From assembly GCA_030532815.1 (NCBI GenBank), contig JAUNKI010000074.1:1-9101 (forward strand): a DNA stretch of 9,101 bases, in the 5' to 3' direction. Of this stretch, positions 1 to 6,211 are shown piece by piece. The notes below the pieces were generated by a model, which was given only the letters and a program-made list of their open reading frames with translations, made no database searches and was not told the DNA's origin. Positions within the stretch are counted from its first letter, which is position 1. Every line of letters begins with the position of its first letter. The translations under genes were made by a program, and so were the position numbers. This stretch comes from Leptotrichiaceae bacterium (GTDB lineage: Bacteria > Fusobacteriota > Fusobacteriia > Fusobacteriales > Leptotrichiaceae).

Positions 1-239
1 TTAAGTGTAAGAATATGCTTTTCAAGTAAGTCAAAATCTATTGAATCAGGGTGATCATAATTTAACTTTACTCTTTCTTCATAAGTAAGATGATCATTTC
101 TTCTGTAATACGAATCCTGTTCCAGTAATATGGAGTTAATACGGGTTCTTTTCAGTTCCTCCAAAATTTCCTTTGTGACACTTGTTTTACCTGAACCGGT
201 TCCTCCGGCAATACCTACTATTATGGTTTTATATTCCAT
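1..239 (-). CDS. udk: Uridine kinase, N-terminal part (cut by window edge)
   Basis: Uridine/cytidine kinase phosphorylates uridine and cytidine to UMP and CMP with ATP or GTP in the cytoplasmic pyrimidine salvage pathway. Reading the minus strand from the ATG at 239-237 gives 79 codons before the window ends. Residues 9-18 are the P-loop GIAGGTGSGK, followed by T19. Residues 44-47 (DSYY) are the typical nucleoside-binding stretch of this family, and residues 61-66 (NYDHPD) are its next hallmark. Full-length proteins are about 205-210 residues, so roughly the last 130 lie outside the window. The start is supported by AGGAGG (255-250 on the minus strand) 10 nt upstream and by a good promoter further up. 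It is divergent from the M32 peptidase gene. The combination of P-loop, DSYY and NYDHPD makes phosphoribulokinase or pantothenate kinase unlikely. Confidence 0.93.
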   Translation of the reverse strand, partial: MEYKTIIVGIAGGTGSGKTSVTKEILEELKRTRINSILLEQDSYYRRNDHLTYEERVKLNYDHPDSIDFDLLEKHILTL

Positions 240-270
240 TAAAAATCAGCCTCCTGTAATTATTATGAAA

Positions 271-299
271 AGTATATAATAGATAAGGAAATTTTTCAA
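271..299 (-). promoter_or_regulatory. Sigma-70 type promoter for udk
   Basis: On the minus strand a -35 box TTGAAA (299-294) and a -10 box TATACT (276-271) each match the consensus at 5 of 6 positions and are separated by exactly 17 bp. Transcription would begin near 264, leaving a leader of about 25 nt that carries the AGGAGG site of udk. This is the best-formed promoter with both boxes in the window. Confidence 0.75.
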
Positions 300-413
300 G
301 GAATTTTATTAAAACTAAGCATAATCAAATGAATAAATGGTATATCTTTAAAAGGAGAAGTTTTATTTTTAAATAAAAGGAAACGGAAATACAAAAATCG
401 GAAGGAAGAAGTT

Positions 414-1937
414 ATGGAAAACGAAAAAATGAAAAAAGTAAAAGAAGTACTGGAAAATAATAAGGCACTGGATCATGCAATAACAATTATGCACTGGGAT
501 TTGGAAACTGAAGCTCCTCCTTTGGCAGTAGACAGAGTTTCAAAGACGTTGGGTTATCTTATCGGAGAAAGTTACTCGATGATAATAAACGATGAATTTA
601 AAAATCTTGTGTACAGTATAAATACAGATGAACTGAATGAAATTGATAGAAAAATAATAAAAGAACTGAAAAAGGAATATTTTGAAAAGCTGGAAAAAAT
701 ACCTAAGGAAGAATATAAAGAATATTCCGAATTAAAAATAATTTCTACAAAAAAATGGGAAGAAGCTAAAAATAAAAATGACTACAGTATTTTTAAATCC
801 TATTTAAGTGAAATAATAGAATTCAATAAAAAAATTATAAAATACAGAGGGTATAAAGGACATCCTTATAATACTCTCCTTGAAGATTATGAGCCGGGAA
901 TAACGGTAAAAGAGGCAGATGAATTTTTCGGGAAAATAAAAAGTGAACTGTCTCCTTTCATAAAAAAAATAATACAGAAAAATATGTCCGACAGGGAAAT
1001 TGAAACAAAAGACAAATTCGGAAAAATGACTTTCAATATTGATAAACAGAAAGAAATATCCGAATATGTTCTAAATGTCATAAAATTCCGTTTTGATAAG
1101 GGAGTACTGAAAGAAAGTGAGCATCCTTTCACAACAAATGTGGATAATAAGGATGTAAGAATTACTACCCATTACTATGAAAACAATCTTTTAAGTTCGG
1201 TATATTCCACTATACATGAAGGAGGACATGCATTATATGAGCAGAATATAGATGATGAAATATCGGATACTATACTGGGAACGGGAACTTCTATGGGAAT
1301 ACATGAGTCTCAGTCGAGAATTTACGAAAATATGTTTTGCAGAAGTAAGGAATTTTTAAGTTTTCTTTATCCGAAACTTGACAAACTGTTCGGACTGGAA
1401 GAAAAAGGAATAGGTTTTGAAGATTTCTATAAAATTGCCAATGAAGTAAAAGCGTCATTTATAAGAACAGAAGCTGATGAGTTGACTTATCCTATACATG
1501 TTCTTATAAGATATGAACTTGAAAAAGAGATTTTCAGTAACCTTGAAGAAAAAACAGATGTAGATGCACTTGCAAAAAAATGGGAAGACAAATATGAAGA
1601 ATATCTCGGAATAAGACCGTCAACTTACAAGGAGGGTATTTTACAGGATGTTCACTGGTCTGATGGATTGTTCGGATATTTCCCGTCTTATGCTTTGGGA
1701 AGTGCTTATGCTGCTCAAATATACAATGCGATTAATGAAAAAGTTAACATAAGCGGAAAAATGAAAGAGGGGAACTTTGCCCAAATCAACAATGAATTAA
1801 AAGAAGGAATACATAAATACGGAAAATTAAAAACACCTGAAGAACTACTCGAAAATATGACAGGAAAACCTTTTAACCCTCAATACTATATAGATTATTT
1901 AAAAGAAAAATTTTCCGTAATATACGGACTGAAGTAG
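414..1937 (+). CDS. Carboxypeptidase M32 (Taq family), zinc metallopeptidase
   Basis: This 507-residue protein has the full set of M32 family signatures. They are HPF at 237-239, DVRIT at 247-251, the metal site HEGGH at 268-272 (H268 and H272 as zinc ligands, E269 as catalytic base), HESQSR at 297-302 (E298 as third metal ligand), RTEADELTYP at 351-360, and DVHWSDGLFGYFPSYALG at 412-429. Family members are broad-specificity cytoplasmic carboxypeptidases that remove C-terminal residues other than proline, and they usually form dimers. The length is normal for the family and all catalytic residues are present. The start ATG has AAGGA 7 nt upstream; an in-frame Met at codon 6 has no ribosome site of its own. 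There is no signal peptide, so the protein should be cytoplasmic. The M18 aminopeptidase gene follows after 38 nt on the same strand, so the two are probably co-transcribed. No clear promoter was seen in the 174 bp upstream. Confidence 0.95.
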   Translation: MENEKMKKVKEVLENNKALDHAITIMHWDLETEAPPLAVDRVSKTLGYLIGESYSMIINDEFKNLVYSINTDELNEIDRKIIKELKKEYFEKLEKIPKEEYKEYSELKIISTKKWEEAKNKNDYSIFKSYLSEIIEFNKKIIKYRGYKGHPYNTLLEDYEPGITVKEADEFFGKIKSELSPFIKKIIQKNMSDREIETKDKFGKMTFNIDKQKEISEYVLNVIKFRFDKGVLKESEHPFTTNVDNKDVRITTHYYENNLLSSVYSTIHEGGHALYEQNIDDEISDTILGTGTSMGIHESQSRIYENMFCRSKEFLSFLYPKLDKLFGLEEKGIGFEDFYKIANEVKASFIRTEADELTYPIHVLIRYELEKEIFSNLEEKTDVDALAKKWEDKYEEYLGIRPSTYKEGILQDVHWSDGLFGYFPSYALGSAYAAQIYNAINEKVNISGKMKEGNFAQINNELKEGIHKYGKLKTPEELLENMTGKPFNPQYYIDYLKEKFSVIYGLK

Positions 1938-1975
1938 AAGAAAGTAGTATAAATTGTAGGAAGGAGTATAATAAA

Positions 1976-3328
1976 ATGATACATACAAACAGGGAAATGG
2001 AAGAAATACAGAGAAAATTTGTAGATATGGAAGTTAAAAGTTTTGCAAGGGAAGTCATTGAATTTATCGATGACAGTCCGAGTACATACCATGTAGTTAA
2101 AAATTGTTCGGTAATTTTAGAAGAAAACGGTTTTGAAAGACTTTATCCTAAAAGTAAGTGGTTACTGAAAAAAGGCGGAAAATATTACGTAAAAAGATCA
2201 AATTCAACGATAATCGCATTTACACTGGGCGGAGACATAAATCTGAAAAAAGGATTTAAAATATTCGGTTCGCATACTGATTCTCCGGGATTCAGAATTA
2301 AGCCCCGACCTGAAATGGTAACTGAAAATATAGTAAGACTGAATACCGAAGTTTACGGAGGACCGATATTAAGCACGTGGTTTGACAGACCTTTATCAAT
2401 AGCAGGAAGAGTAATTGTAAGAAGCGGTGATTTGTTTACACCGAAAACGGTAACTGTAAAAATAGACAGACCTTTAATGACAATTCCCAATTTGGCAATA
2501 CATCAGAACAGGGAAGTGAATAACGGAGTAAAAATAGATAGACAGAATGACACATTACCTGTACTCGGATTAATAAACAGCCAATTGGAGAAGAATAATT
2601 ATTTGCTCGATTTGATTTTAAAGGAAACTGATATAAAAAAAGAAGATATACTTGATTTCGATTTGTTTGTATATGCTTTTGAAAAAGGTTCCCTTCTCGG
2701 AGCAGAGGAGGAATTTATTTCAGCACCGAAATTGGATAACCTTGTATCAGTTTATGCAGGACTTCTGGGACTTATTGAAGCTGAAGATGTACATGACCAG
2801 ATAAATGTTTTTGTAGGATTTGATAATGAGGAAGTAGGAAGCATGACAAAGCAGGGAGCCGACTCAAATTATCTTATGAATACCCTTGAAAGGATAATGT
2901 GTTCTTTAGGTTACAACAGAAGCGAATTTTTACAGGCTCTTCAATGTTCATTCCTTCTTTCGGCAGACGGAGCCCATGCAGCCCATCCTGGACATATGGA
3001 AAAAACCGATCCTACAAGCAGAGGAAGAATAAATGAAGGAATATCAGTGAAAATAAGTGCAAATCAGAGATATACTTCTGACGGTTTTTCAATTGCAGTA
3101 TTGAAACAGATAATAGAAGGTACGGACATTAAAATACAGCCTTTTGTAAATCAGTCCAATGAAAGGGGAGGCAGCACCATAGGGCCTATTTCATCAACAC
3201 ATTTGGATATAGATGCTATAGATCTGGGAGTTCCTATGCTTGCCATGCATTCAATAAGAGAACTGTGCGGAGTATACGATGTTTTTTATTTGAAAGAACT
3301 CGGAAAAGAATTTTTCAATAAAAATTAA
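1976..3328 (+). CDS. M18 family aminopeptidase (aspartyl aminopeptidase type)
   Basis: This 450-residue protein matches the binuclear-zinc M18 family, which removes acidic or neutral N-terminal residues and typically assembles into dodecamers in the cytoplasm. Visible motifs are HTDSPG at 100-105 (H100 a metal ligand), IHQNRE at 175-180, KLDN at 252-255 (D254 the bridging ligand), DNEEVGS at 283-289 (E285 the general base and E286 a ligand), SADGAHAAHPGH at 329-340 (D331 a ligand) and MHSIRE at 424-429 (H425 a ligand). All expected metal and catalytic positions are present and the length is in the normal range. The ATG has AGGAG about 9 nt upstream; further Met codons at 8 and 18 are possible but less well supported. 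It follows the M32 gene by 38 nt with no terminator between them, which suggests a small peptide-degradation operon. A minor alternative is a different exact substrate preference within M18. Confidence 0.94.
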   Translation: MIHTNREMEEIQRKFVDMEVKSFAREVIEFIDDSPSTYHVVKNCSVILEENGFERLYPKSKWLLKKGGKYYVKRSNSTIIAFTLGGDINLKKGFKIFGSHTDSPGFRIKPRPEMVTENIVRLNTEVYGGPILSTWFDRPLSIAGRVIVRSGDLFTPKTVTVKIDRPLMTIPNLAIHQNREVNNGVKIDRQNDTLPVLGLINSQLEKNNYLLDLILKETDIKKEDILDFDLFVYAFEKGSLLGAEEEFISAPKLDNLVSVYAGLLGLIEAEDVHDQINVFVGFDNEEVGSMTKQGADSNYLMNTLERIMCSLGYNRSEFLQALQCSFLLSADGAHAAHPGHMEKTDPTSRGRINEGISVKISANQRYTSDGFSIAVLKQIIEGTDIKIQPFVNQSNERGGSTIGPISSTHLDIDAIDLGVPMLAMHSIRELCGVYDVFYLKELGKEFFNKN

Positions 3329-3388
3329 TATTAGGAAATAAGAAAGTATACGAATCTGAATAATGAAATAATAAGTTTGGATTAAATT

Positions 3389-3569
3389 ATGTCTGAAAAT
3401 TCCAAAAATACTATGATTTCTATAAATAAGAAAATTAATAAATGTTATTGGGATGTGTCTGAAAACTGTCAAAATAACGGAATATCGATTTTATTATGAC
3501 TCTGTTAATTTAAAAAGCAAAAAAGGGGTTGAAAATATTGCAGATTTTGGGTTTTCAGATACACTCTAA
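3389..3569. repeat. Degenerate IS/MITE-like inverted and direct repeats
   Basis: TGTCTGAAAA occurs at 3390-3399 and again at 3456-3465; the following ten bases also resemble each other (16 of 20 identical overall), giving a direct repeat 66 bp apart. The sequence at 3551-3564, read on the minus strand, is GTGTATCTGAAAAC. It therefore forms an imperfect inverted repeat with GTGTCTGAAAAC at 3455-3466, and both arms continue inward with CAAAAT after a short gap. The element bounded by this pair is about 110 bp, the size of a miniature element or a deleted insertion sequence. No clear target-site duplication was found and no IS family is assigned. Confidence 0.5.
3453..3569 (+). pseudogene. Possible transposase C-terminal remnant
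   Basis: A short frame of 38 codons ends with KKGVENIADFGFSDTL and a TAA just beyond the right inverted repeat. An IS whose transposase terminates inside its own terminal repeat would leave just such a tail, so I read this as the end of a deleted transposase fused by chance to the left repeat (which supplies the apparent MCLKTVK start). There is no proper ribosome binding site before the ATG at 3453, so expression is unlikely. The family is not recognised with certainty, and the identification rests on the repeat context rather than on a catalytic motif. Confidence 0.4.
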
Positions 3570-3617
3570 GTTATAAATAAAGCAAGTATTAAATTTACAA
3601 AACTTAACAATGTTTCA

Positions 3618-3650
3618 GATAAATCCGTCTGTGATTCGGATTTGTTTCTT
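3618..3650 (+). terminator. Candidate weak Rho-independent terminator
   Basis: AAATCCG (3621-3627) and CGGATTT (3637-3643) form a perfect 7-bp stem with a 9-nt loop. The stem can extend by an A-T and two G-U pairs, and is followed by the T-rich run TTTGTTTCTT (3641-3650), which partly overlaps the stem. It lies 290 nt after the M18 stop and before the CHR genes, where transcripts might end. The interrupted T tract and large loop make it a weak candidate. Confidence 0.35.
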
Positions 3651-3788
3651 CAGTATTATGTAGATATATATATTTCTCTAAAAGGAAAAATTAGAAAAAC
3701 GGTGTATTTCATAAAATTAATAATCGAATATAAATTTACGGACATTCAATCAAAAGCTGTGATTTGAAAAAGATAGTAAAGGAGCAAA

Positions 3789-4331
3789 ATGAAAATATAT
3801 TTTGAGTTATTTCAAATATTTTTTAAAATAGGTGCATTTACTCTTGGAGGAGGTTATGCAATGATTCCTCTTATTCAAAATGAAATTGTAGATAAGAAAA
3901 AATGGATAGAAAAAGAAGAATTTATCAGTCTTCTTGCACTGGCACAGTCGGCTCCCGGTGTTCTGGCAGTAAATATGGCGGTATTTGTCGGTTTTAAAGT
4001 AAAAAGATATACGGGAATGTTTGTAACCGTCTTGGGAGCAGTTCTTCCCGCCTTTTTAATCATATGGCTGTTAGCCGCTCTGTTCAGAAATTTTCAGGAT
4101 AATATTTATGTAATAAAGGCGTTTAAGGCAATAAGACCTATGGTGGCGGCTCTTATCGGAGCAAGTGTCTATACTATAGGTAAACAGGCGGGAATAAACA
4201 GAATTACCGTATTTATAGTTCTGATAATTGCCGTATCGGTGGCTTATTTGAAATTTCCGCCTATATTTATAATTATTTCAGGAACAATAGCGGGAAATAT
4301 ATTGGGAGCACTACGGAAAAGGAAGGTGTAA
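3789..4331 (+). CDS. Short-chain CHR (chromate transporter) family protein, first half
   Basis: This is a 180-residue integral membrane protein with a single CHR domain. The N-terminal amphipathic segment FFKIGAFTLGGGYAMIPLIQ (residues 11-30) and the QSAPGVLAVNMAVFVGF stretch (53-69) are the conserved family blocks; hydrophobic segments follow at about 76-100, 113-132, 139-154 and 157-173. Short-chain CHR proteins are encoded as adjacent pairs with opposite membrane topology and act together as one transporter. Characterised members export chromate, probably in exchange for another oxyanion, while sulfate-like anions are suspected natural ligands. The start ATG follows AAAGGAG by 4 nt. The next gene, its partner, begins 2 nt after the stop. 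It starts a likely operon with the second CHR gene and the TSUP permease. The family call is firm; the substrate in this organism is unknown. Confidence 0.9.
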   Translation: MKIYFELFQIFFKIGAFTLGGGYAMIPLIQNEIVDKKKWIEKEEFISLLALAQSAPGVLAVNMAVFVGFKVKRYTGMFVTVLGAVLPAFLIIWLLAALFRNFQDNIYVIKAFKAIRPMVAALIGASVYTIGKQAGINRITVFIVLIIAVSVAYLKFPPIFIIISGTIAGNILGALRKRKV

Positions 4332-4333
4332 AA

Positions 4334-4861
4334 TTGGAAACATTATGGCTGTTATTCATTACTTTTTTTAAAATAGGTCTGTTCAGTTTCGGAGGAGGCT
4401 ACGCAATTCTGCCTTTAATACAGAAAGAAGTAGTTGAAATGCATAAATGGATTACTGTTCCTCAGTTTACGGATATTGTGGCAGTTTCTCAGGTAACTCC
4501 CGGACCTATATCAATAAATGCTTCTACATATGTGGGATACCTTGTGACGGGAAATGCCGCAGGAGCAGCGGCTGCTACCGTAGGTCTTATAACTCCGTCT
4601 CTTATAATAATGACAGTATTCAGCATATTTTTTCTGAAATTCAGGGATAATGTATACATAAGCAATGCTTTTATAGGGTTGAGAGTTGTAGTTGTAGGGC
4701 TTATACTGTCTGCAGCTCTGATTTTAATGAATAGGAAAAATTTTATTGATATAAAAAGTTTCATAATATTCGGAATAGCGATAACGGTATTTCTGAAATG
4801 GAAAGTAAATCCGATTGTTATAACAGTTATAACTGCCGTAACGGGTATTCTGATTTATTGA
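4334..4861 (+). CDS. Short-chain CHR (chromate transporter) family protein, second half
   Basis: This 175-residue partner has the same architecture as the preceding protein. FFKIGLFSFGGGYAILPLIQKEVV spans residues 11-34, HKWI is at 37-40 (KKWI in the first copy), and SQVTPGPISINASTYVGYL at 52-70 carries the family's TPGP block, which reads SAPG in the first copy. Hydrophobic segments follow at about 76-101, 114-132, 140-154 and 158-175. The pair clearly arose by duplication and probably forms an antiparallel heterodimer. The start is TTG at 4334: GGAAGGTG (4321-4328) lies 5 nt upstream and the encoded METLW begins exactly where the family alignment should. The start is only 2 nt beyond the stop of the first gene, so translation is likely coupled and the subunits made in equal amounts. 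No ATG in a suitable position exists. Substrate is uncertain, as for its partner. Confidence 0.9.
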   Translation: METLWLLFITFFKIGLFSFGGGYAILPLIQKEVVEMHKWITVPQFTDIVAVSQVTPGPISINASTYVGYLVTGNAAGAAAATVGLITPSLIIMTVFSIFFLKFRDNVYISNAFIGLRVVVVGLILSAALILMNRKNFIDIKSFIIFGIAITVFLKWKVNPIVITVITAVTGILIY

Positions 4862-4935
4862 CAGAGAGAAAGGAGACCGTATAGGAGTTGTGAAGTAATT
4901 ACTACTTTAATATCTATTCAATATGGAAAAATAAA

Positions 4936-5712
4936 ATGATAATATTAATATATACAGTTATTATATCGGTTGCAACTACATTGGGAGCAATTTCAGGGCT
5001 TGGAGGAGGAGTAGTAATAAAGCCTCTGTTTGATGCGGCAGGATTTCATACTATGAGTGAAATAGGCTTTTATTCGTCAGTTGCAGTATTTACAATGAGT
5101 ATTGTGTCCATAATAAAACAGATGAAAAACGGTTTTTCATTTCAGATGAAAGTTATTTTCTGGATATCCTTCGGCTCATTAGTGGGCGGAACAGTAGGAG
5201 AAAATATTTTTAATATATTTGCAGAAACATATAAAAATGAAACAGTAAAAATCGTTCAGGGAGGAATGCTCGCATTTACCCTCGTATGTATACTGATTTA
5301 TACTCTTAATAAAGAAAAAATAAAATCCTATCGTATGAAAAATTTTCCTTCTATTTTTGCAGCAGGATTTTTTTTAGGAGCAGTGTCAGTTTTTTTAGGA
5401 ATAGGCGGAGGTCCTTTAAATGTAGCTCTTTTAATGCTTCTATTTTCTTATACTATGAAAGAAGCTACTGTTTATTCCATAGCTACAATATTTTTTGCAC
5501 AAATATCAAAACTGGGAAATATTATTTTTTCAGGCAAGATACATTCTTATAATCTGTCTTTTATTCCGTTTATATGCATTTCGGCAGTAGCAGGAGGTTT
5601 TATAGGAACAGTGATTAATCAGAAGCTGAATGGCGGAAAGATAGAAAAAATTTATATAGGGTTAATAACGGCGTTACTGTTTGTATCATTATACAATATT
5701 TTTAAAAGATAA
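4936..5712 (+). CDS. TSUP (TauE/SafE) family membrane permease
   Basis: This 258-residue protein has about eight hydrophobic segments. The internal duplication typical of the TauE/SafE family is seen as GLGGGVVIKP at 21-30 in the first half and GIGGGPLNV at 155-163 in the second. Family members move sulfite, sulfoacetate, other organosulfonates or similar small anions across the cytoplasmic membrane, often by export. The start ATG has only a weak ribosome site (GGAAAA, 5 nt upstream), but the first glycine-rich motif requires a start near here and there is no better one. The 74 bp separating it from the CHR pair contain two strong Shine-Dalgarno-like runs (AAAGGAG 4869-4875, TAGGAG 4882-4887) not followed by a usable start. 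Co-transcription with the CHR genes is likely because no terminator intervenes. The substrate cannot be told from sequence; the neighbourhood favours sulfur oxyanions. Confidence 0.88.
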   Translation: MIILIYTVIISVATTLGAISGLGGGVVIKPLFDAAGFHTMSEIGFYSSVAVFTMSIVSIIKQMKNGFSFQMKVIFWISFGSLVGGTVGENIFNIFAETYKNETVKIVQGGMLAFTLVCILIYTLNKEKIKSYRMKNFPSIFAAGFFLGAVSVFLGIGGGPLNVALLMLLFSYTMKEATVYSIATIFFAQISKLGNIIFSGKIHSYNLSFIPFICISAVAGGFIGTVINQKLNGGKIEKIYIGLITALLFVSLYNIFKR

Positions 5713-5969
5713 TAGATTTTATAAAATCCGTTTCAGCCGAACAATCTGAAAAGTTACGGTGTATTATTTTAAAAAATTACATTTTTCCTGTTGCTTAATT
5801 TTTAAAAGCAGCAGTAATAGTATATAATTGAAAAAACGAAATAAAAACTTTTATAAAAGGAGAGGGACTGTTTCCGTCTGTTCACACGTAACTGTTTTGT
5901 ACAATAAGAAATTAAGGAGAATTTTCTGCAATATTGTAACGAACGATGTGGAGAAATATGACGGAATAA

Positions 5970-5998
5970 GTGAAAAATTCAGTAATAACTGATATAAT
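5970..5998 (+). promoter_or_regulatory. Promoter P1 upstream of potA
   Basis: A perfect -10 TATAAT at 5993-5998 is preceded by TGA (5990-5992), giving an extended -10, with GTGAAA (4 of 6) as -35 at 5970-5975 and a 17-bp spacer. Transcription would start near 6005, about 207 nt before the potA start, and would include the small ORF at 6037 and the hairpin at 6140. Confidence 0.6.
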
Positions 5999-6036
5999 AT
6001 ACGAGAAGAAAGTATAAAATTATAAGGAAAATCGGA

Positions 6037-6084
6037 ATGGAAAAAAGTATCGGAAATGCAAGAGGAAGAAAAATAAAAAAATAA
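6037..6084 (+). CDS. Putative 15-residue upstream ORF (leader peptide)
   Basis: An ATG with AAGGAAA (6024-6030) 6 nt upstream opens a 15-codon frame encoding MEKSIGNARGRKIKK and ending in TAA. It would be translated from P1 transcripts, ends about 55 nt before the hairpin at 6140-6164, and lies 127 nt before the potA start. The peptide is strongly basic (three Lys and two Arg in the last seven residues). Its position between promoter and terminator-like hairpin is that of an attenuation leader peptide, but the frame is short enough to occur by chance in A-rich DNA. Function is not known. Confidence 0.3.
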   Translation: MEKSIGNARGRKIKK

Positions 6085-6127
6085 TTTTTAATATTTTTTC
6101 AAATATATATAAAATTCAGAAATAATA

Positions 6128-6136
6128 TGATATAAT
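6128..6136 (+). promoter_or_regulatory. Promoter P2 (extended -10) upstream of potA
   Basis: TGATATAAT is a perfect extended -10 box, identical to that of P1. No good -35 is present (TATAAA at 6108-6113 with the right spacing), but the TG motif and the A/T-rich upstream stretch (6085-6120) could compensate. Transcription would start about 6142-6144, that is, at the left arm of the hairpin at 6140-6164. Confidence 0.6.
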
Positions 6137-6139
6137 CAG

Positions 6140-6168
6140 AGAAGTTTGTAAAGTACAAACTTCTTTTT
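6140..6168 (+). terminator. Hairpin with T tract: attenuator, 5'-end stem or operator
   Basis: AGAAGTTTGTA (6140-6150) and TACAAACTTCT (6154-6164) form a perfect 11-bp inverted repeat with a 3-nt loop AAG, followed directly by TTTT. This is the form of a Rho-independent terminator, although the stem is low in GC. It lies 47 nt before the potA start and downstream of both promoters, so as a terminator it would attenuate potABC. Alternatively, as it overlaps the expected start of P2, the same inverted repeat could be a repressor operator, or a stem at the mRNA 5' end that slows decay. Confidence 0.6.
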
Positions 6169-6211
6169 AAGTTAAAAAATTAATATAGTTAGGAGTTGAA
6201 AGGAGAAAACA

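Larger units (their letters stand above)
3329..3788. other. Intergenic spacer with repeat remnants, no intact gene
   Basis: These 460 bases separate the M18 gene from the CHR genes. They hold three related CTGAAAA-type motifs, a short open frame that looks like a transposase tail, and a small stem-loop at 3618-3646, all listed separately. Two short open frames (3389-3499, 36 aa, and 3453-3569, 38 aa) lack convincing ribosome sites. No strong promoter for the downstream genes is obvious; TATAAA at 3729-3734 is a possible -10 without a good -35. The accumulation of degenerate repeats suggests an old insertion site. Confidence 0.6.
5713..6211. other. Long intergenic leader upstream of potA
   Basis: These 499 bases contain no gene of normal size. 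Just after the TSUP stop are a palindrome GATTTTATAAAATC (5715-5728) and an imperfect stem CCGTTTCAG/CTGAAA...CGG (5728-5759), neither with a T tail. A 9-bp stem CTGTTGCTT/AAGCAGCAG (5788-5796 and 5806-5814, one G-U pair) follows, again without a T tail. TATAAT at 5823-5828 lacks a good -35. An open frame of 54 codons from TTG 5828 to TGA 5992 has no ribosome site in the right place. ACTGTTT occurs at 5867 and 5891 with CTGTT between them at 5878. The second half holds two promoters, a tiny ORF and a hairpin, listed separately. The length and organisation suggest regulated expression of potABC. Confidence 0.65.

Noticed and set aside
361..378. TTTTATTT/AAATAAAA inverted repeat before the M32 gene
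   Set aside because: Perfect 8-bp arms but only A and T with a 2-nt centre; chance is likely in this composition and no T tail or promoter is linked to it.
3309..3326. AATTTTT/AAAAATT hairpin at the M18 stop codon as terminator
   Set aside because: Stem is entirely A-T and no T tract follows, so it is unlikely to terminate transcription.
3251..3472. 73-codon minus-strand open frame across the M18 end
   Set aside because: Low-complexity Ile/Phe-rich sequence that overlaps the conserved M18 C-terminus and the repeat copies; considered an antisense shadow.
3389..3499. 36-codon open frame starting in the first TGTCTGAAAA copy
   Set aside because: No convincing ribosome site. The repeated Ser-Glu-Asn in it merely reflects two copies of the repeat motif 66 bp (22 codons) apart.
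5788..5814. CTGTTGCTT/AAGCAGCAG stem as terminator of the CHR-TSUP operon
   Set aside because: The stem is reasonable but the 9-nt loop is large and neither strand has a T tract after it; kept only as a stem in the leader description.
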